A stretch of DNA of 64,000 nucleotides. Origin: Rouxiella sp. WC2420 (GTDB taxonomy: Bacteria; Pseudomonadota; Gammaproteobacteria; Enterobacterales; Enterobacteriaceae). Numbering within the stretch: the first letter of the stretch is position 1; each line of letters begins with the position of its first letter. The notes beneath the pieces were generated by a model that worked only from the letters and a program-made list of their open reading frames with translations, made no database searches and was not told where the DNA came from. The stretch lies in NCBI RefSeq assembly GCF_041200025.1, contig NZ_CP165628.1:1550001-1614000 (forward strand). Reading direction: 5' to 3'. Both the position numbers and the translations under genes were made by a program. This document shows positions 25,967-34,865 of this stretch, piece by piece.

Positions 25967-26314
25967 TTATTTCTTTTTAGTAATCATCGACTTTAAATCG
26001 GCAAACGGGTTATAGGTTGCCGCAGCAACATCTTTTTGCGCGTCCTCTCCCGCGACAACTGATGTGCCATATTGATCTGCTTCAGTGTACTTCGAGTGTT
26101 CATGATCATGACAATAGAGACACAATAACTCCCAGTTACTGCCGTCTTCCGGATTATTGTTATGATCGTGATCGATATGGTGGACTGTTAATTCGCGAAG
26201 ATTTGAATAAACAAACTCACGCGAGCAGCGCCCACATACCCACGGATAGAGTTTTAATGCCTTTTCACGGTAGCCGCTTTCCAGCCGACTGTAGTTTTTT
26301 GGGATCTGGGCCAT
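25967..26314 (-). CDS. yajD: YajD-like HNH nuclease family protein
   Basis: A 115-residue protein with an HNH fold. Zinc cysteines are CGRC near residue 27 and CLYC near residue 65. The HNH core is LTVHHIDHDHNNNPEDGSNW, with an HDHEH segment following. Length and sequence match E. coli YajD, a putative nuclease of unknown role. It is monocistronic here. Confidence 0.88.
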   Translation of the reverse strand: MAQIPKNYSRLESGYREKALKLYPWVCGRCSREFVYSNLRELTVHHIDHDHNNNPEDGSNWELLCLYCHDHEHSKYTEADQYGTSVVAGEDAQKDVAAATYNPFADLKSMITKKK

Positions 26315-26851
26315 TGCCGATATTACCTGTCATTAATAGAAAATTTAGCATTTGATTTTAGCAGGCTAGCTTGCCTGACAGGGGATTACAAGATGCGTGC
26401 TAAATCCGCTATTGGGTTCGGCCTGAATGCCGTCAAGATTAAGGATTTCAAAGGCAGGGTCCGTGGCCTTGTAAGACCGCATCATGACCAACGTTCAACA
26501 GTTACTGGCCGCTTTACCAGCAGTCAGCGCAAAGCCAGCGAATCAGGGTTTGAACCAAAAGGGAATTTGCTGTCATCTCAAAGCTTTATTCATGGGGAAT
26601 TCGGCCGGACTTGGAACGGAAAAAAGACGTTATTGATCTGCAACCCGCCGAACTAAAGAAGCTGAAATCAATATCTACGAACCGATGCTTAATATCATTG
26701 AAGATCACGCCTTCGCTGATGTCAGCTCTATTTTCCTGCATCACTTTGAATCTGATTTTAAAGGGTGGGTTAAGGCTCGTATCTCTGTGTGAGGCTTAAT
26801 TGCATTTAACATTCTGCAATCCGGATGATACAAATGCGTTATTCGAGCGCG
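26315..26851 (+). other. Decayed coding region, origin unknown
   Basis: A 537-bp stretch with only broken frames. One fragment reads EAEINIYEPMLNIIEDHAF and ends HHFESDFKGWVKARISV at about 26790. The composition and frame interruptions suggest remnants of one or two genes, but I do not recognise the family. Confidence 0.4.
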
Positions 26852-27158
26852 ATGCAAATTATTGACCCTAGCCTGAGAGACATTGGCTCAGATTTCTCAG
26901 CGAATGATGCATTTCTTACATAATCAGCAAGAAGCTAAAGAATATCAGATTGTATATATTGTTTCTCATGGGCATGTTAGCCAGGGTGTTCTGGCACAGC
27001 TAAAAGAAGGAATTATCAATAGTTTTTCTCGCTATGCTCAACCAAACGCGAGTTATTATGTTTTTGAACTCGTTGACGGGAAATGTACAGGGCTTAAGTG
27101 CTTTCAGTTCACTCTTGAATCCTCATCCAAGCAGATGGGAGCTCAGCGCGATGCATGA
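26852..27158 (+). pseudogene. Histidine-phosphatase family remnant (frameshifted, truncated)
   Basis: The C-terminal half of a phosphoglycerate-mutase-like protein is readable: SLRDI, then after a one-base frame change near 26885 QISQRMMHFLHN, then the conserved YIVSHGHVSQGVLAQL containing the second catalytic histidine, then NASYYVFELVDG. The N-terminal RHGxT half is absent. Confidence 0.6.
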
Positions 27159-27430
27159 TAATGAAACCGAAAAAGAATTTTGGAGTCAGTTAATATGCTC
27201 TTGTAGAGTGTTGAATGAGGAAGCTACATAACGTGGAGGAGAATTAAATTATCGCTTTTCCACAATCGTAGAATAAAGTCTGCTTAAGCTCAAGACGGAT
27301 ATGATCAATACCATCTTTTGTAAATGAATAGTCAGCAGAGAAGTAAATGCACAGCATATTTTTGATTAAAAATATTACGGACTACATACTGATTACATCT
27401 AAACCTAAATCAGGAAAGGAAGGACGCATT
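27159..27430. other. Spacer, nothing recognised
   Basis: A 272-bp AT-rich spacer. Only the strong Shine-Dalgarno GGAAAGGAAGG (27415-27425) of the next gene stands out. Confidence 0.4.
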
Positions 27431-28009
27431 ATGACTTCACATTACCTTGTTGTAGGTGGGAGCGGGATGTTATCAGGGGTAGTTAAGGAATTGATTGAAT
27501 GTGGAAATGTCGTTTCCATTGTATCCCGCGGAGACGAAAAGTTCCGCAAACTGTTTGAGGTTTTAGGCACAAAAAATTTTCATCATCTATCGTGTGATTA
27601 TCACGACATTGAGAATCTTAAGATCCAATTAGAAAATCATACTGAAAGTACCGGACTCTTCGATTTTTCTTTATGCTGGGTGCATGAGCCATCAGAAATG
27701 AATGTCTTTTTGGTTGCTGTTGAATTCACTAAGAATTCACTCTGGCATGTTGTTGGAAGTTCTTTAGCAGATCCATCAAAGCCAGAGGAAATTAGTCATA
27801 AATTATCTTTTTTCCGTAAAAATTATCCCAACATTGAATACAAAATCATTATATTAGGCTTTGTTATAGATAAGAGATCGAATTTAAATAACTCAAGATG
27901 GTTATCAAATTTTGAAATATCTGATGGTGTAAACTCTGCGTTAAAAAATGATAAAACAGTCAATATCATAGGTACCACAGTTCCTTGGTCTCTTCGACCT
28001 AATTTCTGA
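27431..28009 (+). CDS. SDR-like NAD(P)-binding protein, function unknown
   Basis: A 192-residue Rossmann-fold protein. The N-terminus HYLVVGGSGMLSGVVKELI is a nucleotide-binding motif of the GGxGxL type. The usual YxxxK catalytic motif of SDRs is not evident, and a WHVVGSS segment (about residue 110) replaces the catalytic strand. Start is the ATG at 27431, five to six bases after AAGGAAGG. Low GC relative to the core genome and the accessory setting suggest horizontal origin. Substrate and role unknown. Confidence 0.65.
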   Translation: MTSHYLVVGGSGMLSGVVKELIECGNVVSIVSRGDEKFRKLFEVLGTKNFHHLSCDYHDIENLKIQLENHTESTGLFDFSLCWVHEPSEMNVFLVAVEFTKNSLWHVVGSSLADPSKPEEISHKLSFFRKNYPNIEYKIIILGFVIDKRSNLNNSRWLSNFEISDGVNSALKNDKTVNIIGTTVPWSLRPNF

Positions 28010-28049
28010 ACCACCAAATAGTGTAAATTTCAGGGTATGAAAGTCTATG

Positions 28050-29258
28050 CTAATCAATGATGAGATGATCCGGCGAGACATTTCGTTTAACCAGTTTCCT
28101 TTGCAGAATGAAAACGATGATTGGGAACCCTGATGCGGAAATTGCACATAGCGCCAATAATATGTTCACATTTTGTGGTGCCATGCCGTAATCGGGTAAT
28201 AGAAAAGCGGACAGGAAAAATGCGACGGTGGTAATCATATACATTATCGATGTCTGTAATGAAAAAAATCCAGCTCGTTGCCTATCATCAGGATACTTAA
28301 TAGATACTGCAGAAGATGAAACCAGACGACTGTAAGATGCACCGAGAAATAAAGTAATGAACAACGCCGCATGCTGATAGCCCAATAATGGTATTAGCAA
28401 ACTCAATATAAAGACTATCGTTGACCCGATAGCCAGAATCAAAGCAGAAAAACGCGAGGTTAACACACCTGTCATTTTTGTAGACAGGTAACCTGTGACA
28501 CCACCGCCGAAGAACAACCAAGGCAATAGGTCTTGCGAAGCGCCCAACCGCTGTGTCATTAAGGGTACCAGAAAAGGAATCACCAGCATTGGACTAAACT
28601 GTACAAGCGCATTACTGGAGGCGAACAGCAAAGTATCCACATCAATGGGCTGCGTGTGGAGCTTGTCGAAAGATATGGGTTCGTGGGGGATGATGGATAC
28701 AATCAGTGGCAATGCTAACAAACACAGTATACTTATTATCCACAAAGCGACATGCCAACCATAATGCGTACACAAAAATAATATAATGGGCATTCCTATA
28801 ATGCTTACCATCGAAAATGACGCAATTACCGTCGCCAACATTTTTCCGCGCACGTTAGTCGGTGCGTTGTTTATCAATATACTGATACCCACACCCATTG
28901 TCGTACCGCCAACCAACCCTGCACAGAATCGTAGTGTAAGCAGAAGACTAAAACTGGAGATAAATGTCGTAAAAAGCGTCAGTAGGCCTAAGAGTGCCAT
29001 ATTGGCTATTAAAAAATGTTTCTTATTGAAACGACCAATCCAGTAAAAGGCGATAATTCCCGAAAGGACGGCGCCCGATGTGTACATACCGGATACATAG
29101 CCTGAGAATGATACGGGAACGGCGAAATCTGCCGCCATAAAAGCAAAAATAGGGTTGAACATCATATATTCCAGCGCATTAGTGAACTGGATAAAAGCTA
29201 TTGTAAAGGCTATCCGCATAAGGACTTTATGATTTAACGTCTTTGTGACCAATGGCAT
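28050..29258 (-). CDS. MFS transporter
   Basis: A 402-residue 12-helix major facilitator, probably a DHA1-type drug or metabolite exporter. Recognisable pieces are an inter-helix loop YWIGRFNKKHFL in place of a canonical motif A, and RFCAGLVGGTTMGVGISILI (motif C-like). Start is taken at the ATG at 29258, nine bases after AGG; the TTG at 29267 is less likely. It is divergent from the adjacent LysR gene 103 bp away, which is probably its regulator. Substrate unknown. Confidence 0.82.
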   Translation of the reverse strand: MPLVTKTLNHKVLMRIAFTIAFIQFTNALEYMMFNPIFAFMAADFAVPVSFSGYVSGMYTSGAVLSGIIAFYWIGRFNKKHFLIANMALLGLLTLFTTFISSFSLLLTLRFCAGLVGGTTMGVGISILINNAPTNVRGKMLATVIASFSMVSIIGMPIILFLCTHYGWHVALWIISILCLLALPLIVSIIPHEPISFDKLHTQPIDVDTLLFASSNALVQFSPMLVIPFLVPLMTQRLGASQDLLPWLFFGGGVTGYLSTKMTGVLTSRFSALILAIGSTIVFILSLLIPLLGYQHAALFITLFLGASYSRLVSSSAVSIKYPDDRQRAGFFSLQTSIMYMITTVAFFLSAFLLPDYGMAPQNVNILLALCAISASGFPIIVFILQRKLVKRNVSPDHLIID

Positions 29259-29361
29259 AGCAAGCAACCTGTAGATGAAAGATATCCCAGTCTAACTGCT
29301 AGCAGTGGTGTTCATTAGATGGTAAAAATGGCACTGATTAGTATCAAATATGGGATAGTTG

Positions 29362-30279
29362 ATGCGGACGGCTCTTGATTTTAATACTCTGAAAGTGTTC
29401 ATCGCTGTGGTTGAAAGAGAAAGTTTTGTTGGGGCATCGAAAGCCCTTGAAATGCCGACATCAAATGTGAGTCGTTGTATTTCTCAGTTAGAACAAAAAC
29501 TGAATCTTCAGCTCATTGAGCGGAGCACCCGACATTTGAAACTCACTCAGGCGGGGCACCTACTCTATATCCGAGCGAAACCATTACTGGAGGCCCTTGA
29601 GCAAACTGAGACAGAATTAACCTTGCGGCAAATGCAATTCAAGGGACCACTACGTATCTGTATTCCCAATGAAGTAGGTCCTGCATTGCTGGGTTCTATT
29701 ATTGCCGATTTTGCCTGTCAGTACCCTGACCTGGAGATCTGCTGTGTCACAAATTTGTCAGGTTTCGAATCCCTGCGAGATGATCTGGATTTAGCTATCA
29801 TTATTATCCGTGGTCAGATGGATGACAGTGACTACGTAGCCCGTCATCTGGTTACTATCCCTTGCACCATTGTTGCAGCTCCCTCCGTCATTCAGCGTTA
29901 TGGCACCCCTACACAGATCCAGCAATTTGAAGAATTACCCTGTATTACAACAGTAAGTGCACTGAAGGGCGCACCCTGGCAGTTTGTTAATACAAAGGGA
30001 GGATTCGAGACTATTAAGGTTAAAGGGTATTATCGAGTAAACAGTGGAGAGATGGCAGGACGAGCGGCGGTATCAGGTGTCGGTTTTGCCATCCTATCGA
30101 AACAAACCTGCCAGCCCTACATTAACGATGGACGGTTAATCGAGATTGAGTTTGAACAATCCGCAGCCCCATTGCAATTGTTCGCACTTTATTCAGATCG
30201 GCGTTACTTGCCCACTAAAACACGAGCGCTCATTGATTACATGCATCAGAAATTGAGTGATACATCCTTTGCAACATAA
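29362..30279 (+). CDS. LysR-family transcriptional regulator
   Basis: A 305-residue LysR protein with helix-turn-helix FVGASKALEMPTSNVSRCISQLE (about 22-44), ERSTRHLKLTQAG, and an effector domain beginning near residue 90. It resembles the YafC/DsdC-like group in its STRHLKLT segment. It is divergent from the MFS transporter gene and likely controls it. ATG at 29362 is preferred to TTG at 29359. Confidence 0.87.
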   Translation: MRTALDFNTLKVFIAVVERESFVGASKALEMPTSNVSRCISQLEQKLNLQLIERSTRHLKLTQAGHLLYIRAKPLLEALEQTETELTLRQMQFKGPLRICIPNEVGPALLGSIIADFACQYPDLEICCVTNLSGFESLRDDLDLAIIIIRGQMDDSDYVARHLVTIPCTIVAAPSVIQRYGTPTQIQQFEELPCITTVSALKGAPWQFVNTKGGFETIKVKGYYRVNSGEMAGRAAVSGVGFAILSKQTCQPYINDGRLIEIEFEQSAAPLQLFALYSDRRYLPTKTRALIDYMHQKLSDTSFAT

Positions 30280-30675
30280 GGCAGTATTGAATAGCCACAG
30301 AGAGTCCACTTGGCGTAAAGAACCCCTAAACACTGAAGGTCCGCCCCTAACTCAAAGCTGCCAGTTAGCTTTTTCTTAACTTGTTCAAAGTTAGTCACCA
30401 ATGACCCGATAAATATTCATATCCACTTAAAGGATCGCCATGGCCAACCCTTTAAAACTGGCCGCCTATCACTATGCGATCATAAGCTCGCTAAAAAACT
30501 GGCTTGGGTCTAGGATGCTGACACTTATCCTGAAAACGCCACCTAGCTGGTTACGCCAGCCGTTTTTCTTTGCATAGACAGCTGGCAGCCGAGCGCGACC
30601 TCTGAAGGTCAGATTAATGTTTCGTTAAATGCCTCTCTCTATATCGTAATCGGTCGTTCAAGTCATACAGAATAA
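30280..30675. other. Degraded sequence between LysR gene and phage remnant
   Basis: A 396-bp stretch with no intact gene. A frame reading SEGQINVSLNASLYIVIGR from about 30605 to a TAA at 30673 continues in frame into the tail-tube remnant, so it may be part of the same or an adjoining broken phage gene. Confidence 0.35.
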
Positions 30676-31188
30676 AAGCCAGACATCTATATTCGCGCGA
30701 CGGCAGCTGATATCACTCAGTGGCTCGACGGGCAGCAGTTCGGATTGACCTATTTAAAACCTGCAATTTTCGTCGGTGCCACCGAGGATATCCGCACCGG
30801 CGCGCAGGATGCTCCGACGCCTCACGATGACGGGATGGAGGCGCTGAGCTGCCAGATTAAGTTCTTCGGCATCGATACCGATATGCTGGCCAGCCTCGGA
30901 TTTATCAGCGGCCGCCGACCGCGCTTCACGGCGTATGAAGGCTATCTTAGCAACGGCACCGCGCTGGGAACGATAGAAGAAATCGAAGGGTTTGTGCATA
31001 AGGTCACCCGTGACCCGCGAGGCAATCAGTCCATGGCCGAATGCGCGGTGACGGTTGATATCGCCATCAGTTATTATAAGCAGTCCCTTGAAGGTGTTGA
31101 ACTGATCGAGATAGATACCGAGCGGTTTATCCGCCGAGTGAACGGGGTAGATCAGCTGGCTATGTTGGCGGCGAAAGTGCGGTTATGA
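30676..31188 (+). pseudogene. Phage major tail tube protein remnant (P2 FII-like)
   Basis: The frame is open from 30676 to 31188 with no credible start codon. The C-terminus, VELIEIDTERFIRRVNGVDQL, closely follows the ending of P2 FII-type tail tube proteins (PF04985), and the central RDPRGN-to-ISYYKQ part fits. The expected N-terminal part is not recognisable. No other tail genes lie next to it, so this is an isolated prophage fragment. A shortened protein could still be made from the TTG at 30745. Confidence 0.7.
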
Positions 31189-31378
31189 AATGCCTTTCAA
31201 TCTTGCTCTAAAAGAACGGACCATTGTACTTATCAATAATGTGACAAAGTTAGTGCTTATTAACGGCTGACACCTTGTATGGTAAGGGATTAAGCTTATT
31301 CACTAAGTGGAGTAATCAACTAACAGTAGAACTTTCTGGTTGCACTTTAGGCATGCAAGGGGTAGATTTATTGAACAG

Positions 31379-31401
31379 TTGACAATGGTGTCAATTTTTT
31401 T
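31379..31401 (+). terminator. Terminator-like hairpin in the island
   Basis: TTGACA-ATGG-TGTCAA followed by TTTTTTT. It lies between the tail-tube remnant and the next two genes. Confidence 0.5.
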
Positions 31402-31463
31402 AAAGGTCTCACATGGGTGAGGCAAATGTCGGCTACACACGGTGTACTGGCTAAGGTGGGTAC

Positions 31464-31880
31464 ATGTTATATAGCCAAGCTAAAGCTAAGAATCAACGCT
31501 CTATCCAGACGATTCTTGATAACACGAGTGTTATTGATAGCTTTGTGTCGCGTTCATTTCCTGACACCGTTGAGGTTCGCAGGATGCTTAGCCGTACCCA
31601 TAAAGAATCACAGCTTTTCATTGTAACGTTAAAAAGCGATCTCAATCGTGCGGCCGATACTACGGTCGTTAAACCATTTGCTGAGATTGTAATTCGTGGC
31701 GAGAAATTGCGTTTTACCGTTCAACCTAAGAACCAATACCCTGATTTGTCAGTGAGTAATGATGTATTGATTTCGATTGAGAACTCTGTTGCTAAGTTTA
31801 TGGAAGATACTTTTGCTACTCAGGTCTATTCTAACGATGTTCGTAGCAAGGAGAGCTTTAAGGAATGTCACCGTCTTTAA
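31464..31880 (+). CDS. Unrecognised protein, first of an overlapping pair
   Basis: A 138-residue protein of no family I recognise. It begins LYSQAKAKNQRSIQTILDNT, with a basic N-terminus and a probable helix, followed by mixed alpha/beta (FIVTLKSDLNRAADTTVVK, then FAEIVIRGEKLRFTVQPK). No signal peptide, membrane segment or cysteines are seen. AAGGTGGG precedes the ATG. Its end overlaps the next gene by 16 bp, implying coupled translation. Setting is the tRNA-Pro-linked accessory region, so a phage or mobile-element origin is likely. Confidence 0.6.
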   Translation: MLYSQAKAKNQRSIQTILDNTSVIDSFVSRSFPDTVEVRRMLSRTHKESQLFIVTLKSDLNRAADTTVVKPFAEIVIRGEKLRFTVQPKNQYPDLSVSNDVLISIENSVAKFMEDTFATQVYSNDVRSKESFKECHRL

Positions 31881-32596
31881 TTGGCGATAATTACGCTAAA
31901 GATTTATCGATGCTCCCGTCTTTCCCAGGCGGGAGTTTTGTTTCAAATACTATTAACTTTTTGTCCCCTGATGACGTAATTATTTACCGCCTTACTGAAA
32001 CAACTTACGATGGCGCTGATTTCGATCATATTGCTGTAATAGAAGAATTAGGATTTCATTCGTCGGATTTTATATCTGATCACATCGATGAGCTTAGAGA
32101 AGATAACGTCGAGGATGAAATTATAGTCCAAACTATTTTAAACCTTGATATGGTTGACGATAGTTTGACGAAAATTGTAGCTAGATTTGCTTATGACAAT
32201 TTTCTTTTCAAAAACAGAGACGATGAAGATGATTTAGGCAAACAGATACGAGGGGCATATGTTGGTCCTGAATATGCTGGCGCAGGTTTAGCAGGCCAAG
32301 TCTACAGACAACTCGCCATTCTTCACCGTCACCTTGTTTGTGATAATACTCAAACCACGTTTGGCGCAGCACTCTGGGCAGGAACTGTACGTAATGTTGC
32401 AGGTAGAGTCGATATTTATAATGCAGCATTAAATCAATATGTTGAAGAACTTGATAATGGAGCTATTGGTGTCAATGGTTGTGTGCCCTGGGATATAGGC
32501 AAGTTAAACCCCGGCAATTTAGGTAAATGGGCGCAATATCCTTTTAACGCAACAATCAACCATTGTTATTATCTCGTCCTTATTATCTCAGCTTAA
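31865..32596 (+). CDS. GNAT-like phage-type protein, second of the pair
   Basis: A 243-residue acidic protein. The first ~110 residues (TINFLSPDDVIIYRL, many Asp/Glu) are not recognised. The part from about residue 135 (YVGPEYAGAGLAGQVYRQLA, then LVCDNTQTTFGAALWAGTV) resembles GNAT-like proteins common in phages, in which an acetyl-CoA-type loop is followed by a D-x-Q-T-x-x-G-x-x-x-W motif. Acetyltransferase activity is inference. The gene overlaps its upstream neighbour by 16 bp. The C-terminus ends in a hydrophobic tail, HCYYLVLIISA. Confidence 0.55.
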   Translation: MSPSLIGDNYAKDLSMLPSFPGGSFVSNTINFLSPDDVIIYRLTETTYDGADFDHIAVIEELGFHSSDFISDHIDELREDNVEDEIIVQTILNLDMVDDSLTKIVARFAYDNFLFKNRDDEDDLGKQIRGAYVGPEYAGAGLAGQVYRQLAILHRHLVCDNTQTTFGAALWAGTVRNVAGRVDIYNAALNQYVEELDNGAIGVNGCVPWDIGKLNPGNLGKWAQYPFNATINHCYYLVLIISA

Positions 32597-32870
32597 AATA
32601 TTTCTAACATAGCTCTCTAGTAGTATTGAATTTAATGAAAAATAATTAGATGAGATTCATTCAACACTGATATTTAGAATTATTTATCTTACAGGCTGCA
32701 CTAACTCTGAAAATTGGTGTTTTTAGTGTTTTCGTAATTACTTATAAATTAATTGCTGTATGATCTTTGAACTGTGGCAAAATCTGCAGTCGGAATTAGC
32801 GTTCTGAAATCCCTTGATACCTAGCCCATTTAAGAACATCGGGTTATTATAGGTACGACCTGTTTCACCT
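32597..32870. other. AT-rich leader region before the C4-like RNA
   Basis: No gene seen. This spacer should hold the promoter of the structured RNA and small genes, but I cannot assign -35 and -10 elements with confidence. Confidence 0.35.
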
Positions 32871-32956
32871 CAATGGTGGCTCAGGCGGGGGCTCCGTAAG
32901 GAGCGCCGGTTTCCAAGGGGTCCGGTACGCTAACTCTGTCTGGGCTACCACCATCG
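32871..32956 (+). ncRNA. C4/CI-type phage antisense RNA
   Basis: The sequence folds with an outer stem ATGGTGG (32873-32879) to CCACCAT (32948-32954) and a central hairpin GCTCC-GTAA-GGAGC (32891-32904) extended by G-C pairs. This and the following GGTTTCC...CCGGTACGC segment resemble the C4 RNA family of P1/P7/P22-like phages and P4 CI RNA. Two unpaired or partly paired segments match downstream sequence perfectly. CCAAGGGG (32913-32920) complements CCCCTTGG (32991-32998), which contains the Shine-Dalgarno of the next ORF. GGCTACCA (32943-32950) complements TGGTAGCC (32973-32980). This is the a'/b' logic of C4 RNAs. Confidence 0.7.
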
Positions 32957-33008
32957 GGATTAGCGCCTGATATGGTAGCCATTAAACAATCCCCTTGGAG
33001 CCAATTAC

Positions 33009-33077
33009 ATGTCTATCATCTTTACTATTCTGAAATCTCAATATGCTAATATACATCAGGCGGTGCCCCATGTCTGA
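33009..33077 (+). CDS. 22-residue leader peptide under the C4-like RNA
   Basis: The frame begins ATG TCT ATC ATC and ends TGA at 33077, encoding SIIFTILKSQYANIHQAVPH after the initiator plus a final Val. TTGGAG at 32996-33001 is its Shine-Dalgarno, and this is the element complementary to the C4-like RNA. Its stop overlaps the start of the next gene by 8 nt (ATGTCTGATG), so its translation probably opens the downstream gene, as in phage icd/ant-type leaders. Too short to assign to a family. Confidence 0.5.
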   Translation: MSIIFTILKSQYANIHQAVPHV

Positions 33078-33279
33078 TGCAACACGTGAGGCTGTTGAAT
33101 TAGCCGTTGAGCATTGCTGTTCATTATCTTCAGCAATTATTGAAGTAACACATCCATCGATTAAAGAGTCATTAACGTTTATCCTTCATGAGAAACTTAA
33201 AGTACTTTCAACGATGATGGATGACATTGTTATATTGGATGGCGATCCAAGTGAATCAAATATGGTCGAATGGCCCTAA
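33070..33279 (+). CDS. Small unrecognised phage-type protein
   Basis: A 69-residue acidic, mostly helical protein (SDATREAVELAVEHCCSLSS, then HPSIKESLTFILHEKLKVLS). The ATG at 33070 lies inside the end of the leader peptide, with AGGCGG upstream; the in-frame ATG at 33043 falls within the leader and is not used here. Its position behind a C4/CI-type RNA is where phages and P4-like elements carry antirepressor, cell-division-inhibitor or killing genes. That role is inferred from position only. Confidence 0.55.
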   Translation: MSDATREAVELAVEHCCSLSSAIIEVTHPSIKESLTFILHEKLKVLSTMMDDIVILDGDPSESNMVEWP

Positions 33280-33437
33280 CTCTTACTGAATGTGACCTTT
33301 TAAATTTGATTAATAACACAGTGTGATTCATGTTTTCTATTTTAATATAGATGCTATTGTTTTTAATGAACTCATCAATTTTGAGAAAAACCCGTCCATC
33401 ATTAATGCTCTCTGCGGCTTGATATATCATTTTACAC

Positions 33438-33917
33438 TTACTTTGGAGTTATCCTGTGAGTCATGTTTATCCCTGTAATATCAAACCCTGTTTTTTTATA
33501 TAGTCCGATAGCTGCTTGATTATCAGGCTCAACGCGTAATTTTAGTGTGACCATTTGCTTTTTTTCAAGCATTGCTATCACGTTATTCATCGCCTCATGG
33601 CCAATTTTTTTATTACGATATTCCGGGGATATGTAGAAATCCATTATAAATACCGATTGTTCTTCGGGATAATAAAGCAACCACATGTAACCGACTTGAC
33701 AAGGGACATCGCTGAGTATTTTAGTTATACGGAGCAGGGAATTATTTTTTGCTAGTTGGTTGTCAGGAAAAGAGGTGTTGAATGTAGCATTCGCTTTTTG
33801 GTGCGCTTCTAACTGGCTGAACTGATGGTTTCTAATAAGATCCATCTGATATTCATTAACAAAGATGGTGCAATATTCCCCAATTTCACTTCCAGTGCAT
33901 TCTTTTAGAGATAACAT
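33438..33917 (-). CDS. GNAT-family N-acetyltransferase
   Basis: A 159-residue acetyltransferase. The acetyl-CoA motif ISPEYRNKKIGHEAMNNVI lies near residue 95, followed by LKLRVEPDNQAAIGLYKKTGF, the typical final strand and helix of RimI-like GNATs. Composition is clearly AT-richer than the core genes, in keeping with recent acquisition. It is monocistronic. Acceptor unknown. Confidence 0.82.
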   Translation of the reverse strand: MLSLKECTGSEIGEYCTIFVNEYQMDLIRNHQFSQLEAHQKANATFNTSFPDNQLAKNNSLLRITKILSDVPCQVGYMWLLYYPEEQSVFIMDFYISPEYRNKKIGHEAMNNVIAMLEKKQMVTLKLRVEPDNQAAIGLYKKTGFDITGINMTHRITPK

Positions 33918-34433
33918 TCCTATACCTCATCCCAAATGTTGACTATAAAGAATATGTGTAAAAACTTCAATTATTCATAATTTGTAATAAGTTATCACTT
34001 TAGAACTTCTTATACTAATCAAAATTTCATAAAAAACAGGAGGATCATACTATTCCATAAAAAATAAAAATGGAATTAAATTCCATAAAGGTATTAATAA
34101 GCAAATTTGCAACGTAAGTCTTAAGAATAAAGAGAACAAAAATAATATTTTATCTCAAATGAAATGATATCTTGAAATCAGTTTTTTTGCATAAAAACTC
34201 GCAACGAATGCAAAATATGACATTGATTTGTAAGGGTAAATAGATTGGCTCACAATAAATGAGCCCGCGAAACAGGATGAGCTATCGTACATTGCTATCC
34301 GTAATGAATACGTTCACTTTGTCATAAATTTTGCCCTTAGTGAGTTCTCCTTTTCGGGAAAGAATGATTACGCCGATTTTCTTGCGGTGGACACCCGACT
34401 TAAGATCCCTCCATTAAATAACGCCAGCTAGTT
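33918..34433. other. AT-rich non-coding stretch of the island
   Basis: 516 bp of very AT-rich sequence with runs such as CATAAAAAACAGG and repeated TTCCATAAA. No coding frame, integrase remnant or tRNA-end duplication was found by eye. Confidence 0.4.
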
Positions 34434-34727
34434 TTGTGCAACCCGTGTTTGATTGTGGTCATTCTGGTGATCCTGAAAGAAAGGGAATTCAGGTTTAGCT
34501 TTCTTATTAGCCAATTACTGGCAAAGGCGATCCCTGTCAGAGGGGCCGGACCCCCAATTGGTTTACCGGCGCATTGCACCGAATTAACACCACCGGGAGC
34601 TAAGAAGTTGACTGTAGGGAAGATGGCTTATGGTCGAAGACTACGCGGCACGACGGTATATAGCATCGAGACCGGTCAGCCGGTTTACATAGACCTACAG
34701 AAGCGGAAAATACGCTCCGTAAAGTAG
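34434..34727 (+). CDS. Doubtful ORF next to the tRNA-Pro
   Basis: A 97-residue open frame. Its hydrophobic beginning is unconvincing. The last 34 codons from an internal ATG at 34623 (MAYGRRLRGTTVYSIETGQP, then VYIDLQKRKIRSVK) look more protein-like and follow AGGGAAG closely. No family is recognised. It could be the tail of a degraded element gene. Confidence 0.3.
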   Translation: MCNPCLIVVILVILKEREFRFSFLISQLLAKAIPVRGAGPPIGLPAHCTELTPPGAKKLTVGKMAYGRRLRGTTVYSIETGQPVYIDLQKRKIRSVK

Positions 34728-34822
34728 CAAAAAAACCTCTCGAAATTGGAATCCAAAAACCGATTCTGAGGTCGATTTTTGAGGGGGTTTTTCCCCAGTT
34801 ATTCCCCACGCCAATCCCACAA

Positions 34823-34854
34823 ACAAAAAAACCAACCCTAAGAGGTTGGTTTTA
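34823..34854 (-). terminator. Terminator of the tRNA-Pro gene
   Basis: On the minus strand AAAACCAACC pairs with GGTTGGTTTT with a 6-nt loop, followed by TTTG. It begins just after the tRNA CCA end. Confidence 0.85.
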
Positions 34855-34865
34855 ATGGGAATTTT

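Noticed and set aside
26393-26656. 87-residue open frame in the decayed region
   Set aside because: Basic, low-complexity translation without a ribosome site or recognisable fold; more likely part of degraded sequence.
34600-34809. Minus-strand open frame beside the tRNA
   Set aside because: No ribosome site, no family features, and it covers sequence likely to be island junction.
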